The position numbers and the translations under genes are program-made. This document shows, in pieces, positions 56,614 through 64,000 of a DNA stretch of 64,000 nucleotides. Positions within the stretch are counted from its first letter, which is position 1, and each line of letters starts with the position of its first letter. A model generated the notes under the pieces. That model searched no databases and was not told the origin of the DNA. It saw only the letters and a list, made by a program, of their open reading frames with translations. Source of the DNA: Paramarasmius palmivorus (lineage: Eukaryota > Basidiomycota > Agaricomycetes > Agaricales > Marasmiaceae); NCBI GenBank assembly GCA_037176845.1, contig JAYKXP010000095.1, positions 124,001 to 188,000 on the forward strand. Direction: 5' to 3'.

Positions 56614-57801
56614 GGATGAGCGTGTGACTGTCCCGCTCACCTTTTTATGACGGAGCCTGATTACAATCAAATGCCGCGCATCTTGGGGAATGGGTACAGC
56701 CATGCTTCTCCTTCACAACCCGTTGATATTTCTCATGCCATCAGCCATCTCAATGCATTCGAAGTCATTGATCTGTCATATGTGGGAAAGAACTTGCTGG
56801 AGTGAATCAAAATGAACCATTTACTTGTTATCTCTCCGACCCGGGGCGGACCTGAAACGAACAATGATTTCAATAAGTATGAGCTAGATCTGACAGGGCA
56901 CAATCAGAATAATCATCAGAAACGTGTCAAAAGAGAGCCTCTCCTTCGTGGTACATAGTAGAGATCATTCACTGTAGTCTCCGCTTCTCTCGTTGCCATT
57001 TGATCATGCCTCCCCTGCTCATTAATTGAGACCCCTTCCCCGTTTCTGCAACCGGCGTTCACGATAGTAAAAAAGGATAAATGATGTCATGCAGCAAAAC
57101 ACTATGATTATCGGAGGAGCTGAGATGAGTATGGCTCTCTTGGTAGGATAGACTCTAGAAATGTATTGGTTCTGCGGTAGGCTGTGAAAACGATTTAGCA
57201 ATCAAAAGCAAGCAAGCAAGGTAGTACACATACACTTGAGGTTTTCAATCCTGATCCGGTTCAAATCCTATTCGATATACTGTCCCGGTGCCGGGTAGTG
57301 CATCTCTACTGATCCACCTACTGGATCTCATTGATCTTCCCTATCGTCTAACACACCCACGCGCTCTAATCAACGCCCACGCGACCTCTGTTATTGCGAC
57401 GTGGCCAAATGTGAGGATAATGAATGGTGAGGCTGCTTTGGGCACGATGTGATATTGCGGGGTAGATTTCATAGCCGGCGAGGAGGAAGGGACATTTATC
57501 ATCCAAATAATGGGTACCATGGTCTTTACATTGGGTACGGAGTTTCCAGAATATAGAAGCGATGAGTACGGAAGCTTTGGCCTTAGGCCTTATGGGTCGC
57601 GAATCGATTGTGGTAGATTATAATCAGCGCGATCACAAATGAGAAACTTGTGTCCCCGAAGAGCTTTGTCGTGGTCGGGAAGAGAGTGTGTACACGTGCC
57701 GGCTATCGGCCAATTCCAGATTCCAGAACCATCTGTGTCACGTAAGAGTCTAGTTTGACTTGACACGTGGCCGTTAATTTGCCGACTTCTCTTGCACGAC
57801 G
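56614..57801. other. Intergenic stretch with a decayed membrane-protein fragment
   Basis: On the minus strand, 57240-57330 reads DPVGGSVEMHYPAPGQYIE, a TAG, DLNRIRIENLK, then an intron-like gap and QNQYISRVYPTKRAILISAP, PIIIVFCCMTSFILFYYRER, RLQKRGRGLN and a stop near 57026. The second piece has the form of a membrane helix and basic tail. The first resembles 46630-46732. Probably a dead gene of unknown family. Confidence 0.4.
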
Positions 57802-59288
57802 ATGTTCTTCACAAAGCGCCTACCATATGAAGTCTGGGAGAATGTCGCAGCCTATAGCTCTCTTTCAAATCTTTCCACGTTATCCCTTTTGTCAAAAGAG
57901 TTCAACCTCATCGCGGTATCTCAACTCTATCGAAAAATCGAAGTCGAAGACATGCATCGCACTGTAATGTGTTTGAAAACGTTGGCGCGGAACGACCATG
58001 CAGCGAAATCAGTCAGAGAATTTTCTTGTGGTATAAAGTGCGTTTTCTGAACTTGTATCTTTTCTACTTTATCAATGATCCATCACAGACTCGGCTCTTA
58101 CCCCGAAGCAACCGTGCTAGCATCATTCTTCCGACTGCTTGCACGAAGTTTACGACGTTTAGTCCATGTCAAATCTCTCAATCTCCGTCCTTATTCCTCC
58201 GTGGAACCTTCATTCCCCAGATTCGACTTTCTCTTCAATGACTGTACCTTCCCACACCTAGTTAATCTCCAGATCTCCACCCTACACATGTCCCCTCACG
58301 TTACTGCTTTCCTTAGCCGTCACCAAAGCCATCTGGTCACTCTCGTCCTTTTCCCTTTTCCAGATCAATGGCCAGAAGAATGTTTCGGGGCAAACGCTCT
58401 ACGTTGTTTAACCGCAACCAAAAAACTTACCACCTGTCCGGTTGCTGCGGCCCATATCCTGGCTTCTGCTCAGTTGCCAACCCTAGAAATCCTCTCGGTC
58501 TCCTGGATCGACGACCGAGACTATGTACCATTCATTTCGGCGGCTCGAAGATTCTTCACCAACAGGAGCGGAGGAGCTGTGCCTAAGCTGAACCTAAGGA
58601 GATACGGATGGAACGGTGATCTCATCCGCGATCTCTCTATTCAGGTACCCAACCTTACGGTTTTGTTAATGAACTGCTACGGGATGCCACATGGAGACGA
58701 GCTCCCGGAGGATGAAGAAATGATATTCCCAAACACTGTGAGCTTCAACATTTCTGCTCATACCATTACTAACCTTTAGGACCAGGAGATTTTCGAAAGT
58801 GTCGCAGAATCAATATCGCGCTTTCACAATCTGAGCGCATTCGCGTGGTCATCGAGTCCATTGAGCAGCATACCACCCTGCCACAGCCCGCAGTTTGAGT
58901 ATGAATATGTTCTTCGTCTCAAAGCTGGTTGTCCAGACCTGCGTCTATGCAGAATCCCTTGTGAGGGATATACTGTCCACCTCTATAACCCTTACTGATA
59001 TCGGCTATAGATGGCGTCTATTGGAAACACATCTCGGACGATTTGTGGCAAACCAAAGGAAACAGTCTAACACCCGACTCTGCCGTCTACCGATGGATTT
59101 TTACGCATCTCAGTAACAAAACTCACCCGGCGCAGGGAACATTATTGCGTTACCTTCGAGATCGACTAGGGTCTTCGTCTTCAGCGATGAAAACTATTAT
59201 TCGGTACCAAAATGAGCAGGCGCCAGTTTCCAGGGATACGACGTTGAGAATGATGGCCTATGGTACGAAAGCAGAACTTTGGAGTTGA
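57802..59288 (+). CDS. F-box-like protein
   Basis: Start at 57802: MFFTKRLPYEVWENVAAYS, SLSNLSTLSLLSKEFNLIA is an F-box-type opening helix set, followed by YRKIEVEDMHRTVMCLKTL. Intron 1 runs from about 58037 to 58087. The long second exon has repeating Leu-rich segments (LRRLVHVKSLNLRPY, FPHLVNLQISTLHM, LPTLEILSVSWIDD, VPNLTVLLMNCYGM), like the degenerate LRRs of F-box proteins in Agaricomycetes. An intron at about 58738-58779 leads to DQEIFESVAESISRFHNL, another at about 58961-59010 to GVYWKHISDDLW and THLSNKTHPAQGTLLRYLRD, ending GTKAELWS. F-box proteins pick substrates for SCF ubiquitin ligases; the target is unknown. The next gene is a decayed copy. Confidence 0.65.
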
Positions 59289-59787
59289 ACTTAGACTAGC
59301 TTTGATTATCCGTAGGTTTGATTACCATATATCTTTCTACGATTTTAGAGTGTAAGCTTATAGGCTGAACTGCGGGGCAGCTGACAGCCAAATAGTATTC
59401 TTTAGTATGCGAACTCGATCTTCTCTATGTCACATTCTTCATCACGCTGATCCGCTGCTAAAGTACCCGTCCCCAAAGCTCAGTGCCTTTACCAGAGCAA
59501 GTACTTTCAAAACTCACCCAGTTATTTCGGGTACGCACCGGTATTTGAACCTTTCCGCGTGTGAGCAGGGCAACATCCATTTTCTGACCTTTGTGTGGAT
59601 TATCGATCCTTGACGGACAGCCTCGCAGCAGGGATGAATGGATAATGGAAGGTAAGAACCCATAGAAGTTGAGAACCTCATAAGTGAAGCGATGTCACCA
59701 TGTGGAAGAACCCGCTGTTGGGCCGATTAGGATTAATCATGTCTCGACTTCACACGTTGTGGTCCATTTACGCTATCTCATACCACC
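59289..59787. other. Short intergenic stretch
   Basis: Nothing recognised. It separates the F-box gene from its decayed tandem copy; a promoter for the latter would lie here. Confidence 0.4.
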
Positions 59788-61235
59788 ATGATGTCCTCCA
59801 CGAATCGCTTACCCTTCGATATCTGGGCGAACATCGCTACCCATAGTTCTTCATCTACGCTTGTGACCATTTCTCTCGTATCCAAGGAGTTATGTATCAT
59901 TGGAATCGCTCAACTCTATCGAAAAATCGTGCTCAAGGACAACTTTCGCACTGTGGGGTGTTTGAGAACTTTATTGCGGAACGACATTGCAGCAAAGTCA
60001 GTCAGAGCGTTTTCTTGGGGTATCGGGTGGGTAAATTGCCTTGCCATATGTATCTTTTGTTACTGACTAAGCTGTACTCAGCTCGTGTCCCTCTGATGTG
60101 CTCGTCCTCTCTGCGTTTTTTCGGCTCCTTTCAAGAACTCTACGACGTCTGGTCAACGTGAAGATGATCGATTTACGACCCTACCACTCTATATATCCTC
60201 GCTCTCCGATAGTCGACTTCCTCTTCAACGGCTGTACATTCCCAGAACTAGTCAATTTTCAGATCCATGGTCTACCCGTAACTCCTCGTATTGCTGCTTT
60301 TCTTAGATCAGAGCCATATAAAGGATCTCAGCATCTTACCGTTTCTGGATCAGCGGTCACTGGTCCATTATCCTACAGTTCACGGCCTTCACTGTCTCAT
60401 GACCACCAGTATCATCACTTGCCCTGTCACCGCATCCCATATCCTCAAATCCGTGCAACTACCAGCTCTTGACCTTCTCGCCGTATCTTGGTTCTCGGAT
60501 CAAGGCTATCAAGGTTTCATTTCAGCTGCTCGAAAGTTCTACGTCAACAGGAGCGGCAAGCATGTTCCAAAGCTCTTACTGAGAAGGGCCGGATGGAACG
60601 TCGATCTTCTCCGCGATCTCTCTTTTGAGATACTCAATCTTCTCGTCTTAAGCGTGAATTGCTTCAGGATATCGGAAGGAAATCCGGAAAACGCAGAAAC
60701 CGAGTATCCCAGTGCTGTGATTTTCAATATCTCAGGATTGGTAGCGTTACTAATATCCAATCAGGACCTTTTCGAGAGCGTTGTGAACTCTTTGTCGCGC
60801 TTTCGTCAGCTAGAAGTTTTCACATGGGCCCGGGATCGCAAAAGTGTCCTTCGATCTTCACCAGTGACACGCAGTTACACCCCACAAACCGAGTACGAAC
60901 ATGTGCTGCGCCTCAAGGCAAACTATCTATTTGTGTAAACTTCCTCGTGAGCCACACTGCCATCTATGCTGGCCGTATCTACTCTTCCCTGTAGATGGAG
61001 TTTACTGGAAACACATCGCCAAGGATTTACGGAAGATTAACGACACAACACTGACACTCGATTCGGTCGTCTGCCGATGGATGTACACCCATCTCAAGAA
61101 TAAGACACACCCGGCAGTAGCCTGGTCTGTGCCGGCCCGTTGTCGTCGGTGATGAGGATCATTGTTCGATACGAAAACGAGAATGTTCTGTTACCAGGGA
61201 TACAGCGCTGAGGATGATGACCTATGGTATGGATT
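59788..61235 (+). pseudogene. Decayed tandem copy of the F-box gene
   Basis: Parallels 57802-59288 segment by segment: LPFDIWANIATHSSSSTLVTIS opening, YRKIVLKDNFRTVGCLRTL, LSRTLRRLVNVKMIDLRPY, FPELVNFQIHGLPV, ITCPVTASHILKSVQLPALD, FISAARKFYVNRSGKHVPKL, EYEHVLRLKANY, GVYWKHIAKDLR, THLKNKTHPA. Against the first copy there is a frameshift near 60300 (PRIAAFL continues in another frame), an 8-base loss near 60920-60945 giving a stop after LKANYLFV, and a further shift after KTHPA. Three lesions in one gene make function unlikely, though pieces may be transcribed. Confidence 0.7.
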
Positions 61236-62820
61236 TGCACTGAGTAATAGTAGTTAACGGTGCAATAAGCTTTTGTATGATTCTATTCTTGAGATCGATG
61301 AGTTTGATTTTGACTATCCCGCTGCCTGCGGACAAGATACGGAAGCGGCCAAACGACATTGATACAAATTTGATGGATTGATGATGTTGGAACATACGAT
61401 GATCACACCAAACGTTACATGTAAGGACTCTTATTGGTACATTATATTGTATAGACACTTGGGAGTCCTCAAGTTTGCTGTCTTGAGTGGTACCTAGTAA
61501 ACAAGTCCAAAAGAACGGCAATAGCCCACAGTCTGATGCAGCAGTAGTACTGACTCTTGGCTCTGCGTCTGCAAGAATCTACGTACTGATACTCGTCGCC
61601 TCATGGGAAACCGGTATACTTGTGCTCTTCTGACTCCATCGCATACTGAGTTGACTTCGAAGAATCAAATGAGGATTACTGTATGCTATCTGCTTCGTTG
61701 AATATGCCATGGTGAGGATCTGAGCAAACAGCATTAGTGGCGCTACAATGCTCACCCAACCAGATTGCAGTAAGCAATCGTGTCACGTTAACTGCCGTCA
61801 AAACACGCTGAGATGTATGTCTCACAAGCAGTGATCATCGTGAGAATAGTCCTTGATATCAGTGTTGCAAACGGAGGTATGGGTGACAAAGTCAAGACTC
61901 GGCCACATCAAAGTATAGCACACGATTCCATCATTCTACGGTCTACCGAACAGGATGTTTGTAATAGGACTCGTAGACTGACCTGTCACGGTGTACTGAC
62001 CCACAGAAGCCGTTGTTCCTATTTCAGTAAATCTGGCATAGCATGAGGCGTTGTTCGATGCAGTGTGTGTCGAGTGAACATTCTTTCAGGAGAGACCTGG
62101 CCGCAGTACCTTTGTTGCATATTATTGAGACCCGACCGAGTAACTTTACTCTGACGTTTTGGCAGAATTCTTGAGGTGAGTCGCAGAGCTACGATGAAGG
62201 GGGTGCATTCGGGCAAAGCTCCTTTGTCTCAGGCTGATAGTATTCACGCAACTTGTGGCTTAACATTAGGCTTTGATCTTAACTAGCAAGTTGTACAATT
62301 CCGAAATTTACAAAGATCTTCAGGAGTTTTTTTATCTATTCAATACCTCCCGAGTTTGTCTAATATTCCTTCGTCGTAATATCACGATCTCTTTGAGTTG
62401 GATACTTTTGTGTTGTGCTGTCATATTGACGGATCACTTGCAAGCTCTGCTGAGTACGAAAATCATTCACTGCGCACTAGCTACAGTACCAAGGCTATGA
62501 GCGTGTCGGTCACGGTTCAATCTCATCGGCGGAAGTCCCTCACCGTGGTTCGCGAAAGTACTAGCGTGACATACTTCACTTGTCAAATTCGAAAGCGAGA
62601 TGTCTCTCACACACACCTTGTCCTTGGTTCGATCTAATCCACTGTGCATCATATCGATCTCATTGTCCATCTTATTCCTTACAGTGAACGTGCGAGCGAG
62701 AGAATGAAATATAAGTAATGCCCTATTTGACTAGTCAGTGCATCATTACCTTACTGCCCTTGTACTGGTATCTCTTTCTTGTGGTCATCAGACATCCCAG
62801 CATTTTTCATTTAGACGACT
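61236..62820. other. Intergenic stretch, nothing supported
   Basis: Short frames on both strands without recognisable domains or consistent splicing. It includes the presumed promoter of the secreted-peptide gene at its right end. An in-frame Met at 62718 extends that gene's long ORF but gives no signal peptide start. Confidence 0.45.
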
Positions 62821-63293
62821 ATGCGAATCTCTACCGTTGCCTCTGTAACCATGTTCTTCCTGCATGCCAGTGGGCTCTCAATGACTATGGTACGTTCACT
62901 CGCGGGAGAATCCTCGTAATCGACGTTCTTGATCTGAAATTCCTTGTGCAGAATACGCCTGCGCAGCCTGAAAACAGGAAGTCGAACTTCCATACTGAAG
63001 ACGTCGAGGTGCGGCCGTCATCGTCCTCAATTCCTCAACAAACTACTAAAGCCATTGTGTCTCAGCTTGACAATACCTCCGCCTCTAAAACAGAAGACAT
63101 CTTCGCCGTTCGTCCAGGGCCACCGTACTGGGCACGCCACGAGGAGCATACTGTTCGTCCAGGGCCCCCGTATTGGAAACGTGATTCCGGGGATGACGCC
63201 ACGGAAGGTTCTAAGGACAGTCACGTACGTCCTGGCCCACCTTATTGGAAACGCACAGGCGAAGGCCGTAGCATCGTTGATCTCCCAGAGTAA
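62821..63293 (+). CDS. Secreted Kex2-processed repeat peptide precursor
   Basis: Two exons (62821-62889, 62952-63293) with a clean 62-base intron (GTACGT...TGCAG) give 136 residues. Start MRISTVASVTMFFLHASGLS is a good signal peptide. After a Ser/Thr/Asn-rich pro-region (24-75) come three identical cores VRPGPPYW at 76-83, 91-98 and 115-122, followed by AR, KR and KR. Spacers HEEHT and DSGDDATEGSKDSH are acidic or polar; the tail is TGEGRSIVDLPE. Repeated cores ending at dibasic sites in a secreted precursor are the mark of Kex2-processed peptides such as alpha-factor and fungal KEPs. Basidiomycete mating pheromones are instead CaaX lipopeptides, so a mating role is not implied. A dikaritin-type cyclic peptide is another option, but no modifying enzyme is in view. 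The start at 62718 was rejected because it replaces the signal peptide and reads through the intron. Confidence 0.75.
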
Positions 63294-63563
63294 ATGCACC
63301 GATTGGTGTTCTTGCTACCAAGGCATTCATAGCGACAGCTGATATACTTGCCTATGGTCCCGGACCATATTTTTCCTTCAACAACTTTACCTCTTTCATT
63401 CGGGATTAGCCTATCTTCAGTTTCTTAGCCGTAATTGCTTGTTATTTCATCTGCTACTGTCAAATTTCGGACTGATAGAGTACACTCAGCACGAATCGTT
63501 AATATAATGCCCTTGAGATAAATCTTCAGTGATGCGTGCTTTGGAGAAACTAATATACCTCAC
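63294..63563. other. Shared 3' flank between convergent genes
   Basis: AT-rich sequence between the peptide precursor stop and the stop of the MBOAT-like gene. It should hold both polyadenylation regions; nothing else is seen. Confidence 0.4.
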
Positions 63564-64000
63564 CTAGTTATCTAATTTCCAAATCTTAGCAACCAGACTG
63601 ACTCTCGGCGAATAATCCAACAATCCAGCGTGAAATAGCGGATCCACGTAGATGGGTGCACACCATATGAGCCATCCAACCACCCATAAGTACCCCACAA
63701 ATCGACACCAAGCACGTTTCCCAGAATAATCTCCGAATGCATGGATCACACCCGACTCCACCGTGATCGCCATGGCTTGGAGCACAAAGAAAAGTATACT
63801 TTGAAAGGACGTGAAGCTGCGATGAAGCACTATGTCACCGAGATAGTGTATCGCACCCGATAGAAAGAAGGCCGTGTAGCACACAACGAGGTTATATGAC
63901 ACGCTCCCGCGGTCAAAGCGAAAGATCCTAGAGGCAAGGAATCGACCGTATGGCAGGATCATCTGAAGAAGCACGAATGAGCAAGGAACGCGGGACTTTG
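63564..64000 (-). CDS. Wax-synthase-like MBOAT family protein, C-terminal part
   Basis: Minus strand, open to the right edge; the 5' part is outside the window. Reads SFVLLQMILPYGRFLASRIF, SYNLVVCYTAFFLSGAIHYLGD, ILFFVLQAMAITVESGVIHAFG and FVGYLWVVGWLIWCAPIYVDPLFHAGLL, ending IWKLDN. Several membrane helices plus the His in SGAIHYLGD, the presumed catalytic His of membrane-bound O-acyltransferases, fit the wax synthase domain found in many fungal secondary-metabolism and lipid genes. Such enzymes transfer an acyl group to a hydroxyl in the ER membrane. Substrate unknown. Confidence 0.7.
   Translation of the reverse strand, partial: KSRVPCSFVLLQMILPYGRFLASRIFRFDRGSVSYNLVVCYTAFFLSGAIHYLGDIVLHRSFTSFQSILFFVLQAMAITVESGVIHAFGDYSGKRAWCRFVGYLWVVGWLIWCAPIYVDPLFHAGLLDYSPRVSLVAKIWKLDN

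Noticed and set aside
57241..57300. Possible tRNA from GGTTCAAATCC
   Set aside because: No matching acceptor stem, D-arm or anticodon arm at the needed distances; the sequence reads better as an old exon.
62718..63293. Single-exon 191-codon start for the peptide precursor
   Set aside because: It reads through a well-formed intron and loses the signal peptide that begins at 62821.
62821..63293. Peptide precursor as a basidiomycete mating pheromone
   Set aside because: Those are CaaX lipopeptides; this precursor ends in DLPE and has no receptor gene nearby.

Overview
The window is a stretch of nuclear genome from a basidiomycete, most likely an Agaricomycete. Genes are cut by many short GT-AG introns of about 50-60 bases. 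The gene families (DUF6532, F-box, TM-anchored GH76-like enzymes, wax-synthase-like MBOAT) and the transposons (chromodomain Ty3/gypsy, Ty1/copia, and a KDZ transposon carrying a TET/JBP gene) are typical of that class. I see no tRNA, rRNA or CRISPR, and nothing bacterial.

Layout. 1-2186: the 3' part of a DUF6532 gene. 3493-45128: one minus-strand GH76-like gene (copy A, about 2.4 kb of its own sequence) blown apart by nested transposons. A small TA-flanked MITE (4293-4566) sits in an exon. A gypsy element, Gypsy-1 (5033-19559), sits in the gene and is itself split by an intact second gypsy element, Gypsy-2 (8465-14609, target duplication ATGAG). A copia element (20195-44887, target duplication CATAC) sits at an intron donor of the gene. 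The copia leader carries a 3.0 kb near-perfect palindromic element (20869-23880, duplication CCGCAAG), and the copia gag carries a 15.4 kb KDZ DNA transposon (25014-40375, 285-bp inverted repeats, duplication GAGTTAAGC). Taking each element out along its duplication restores the reading frame of the sequence beneath it.

The KDZ element holds six genes: a CxC2-type KDZ transposase, a Ras-type small GTPase with a CaaX end, and two unknown proteins on the minus strand; and a TET/JBP 2-oxoglutarate/Fe(II) dioxygenase plus a large unknown protein on the plus strand. None is visibly broken.

45129-64000 is ordinary but lightly eroded host sequence: two more GH76-like genes (copies C and B, minus strand, sharing a C-terminal PPxY tail), a BTB-like gene between them, an F-box gene with a decayed tandem copy, a small secreted precursor with three VRPGPPYW repeats bounded by Kex2-type sites, and the 3' end of a wax-synthase-like gene.

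Two themes run through the window. Almost all differences between paired element ends (6 of 7), and the isolated TGA stops in the retroelement frames, look like C-to-T change at CpG, as expected from methylated DNA, next to a transposon that carries its own TET/JBP enzyme. And both gypsy elements reach pol by a -1 shift on a homopolymer run touching the gag stop codon.
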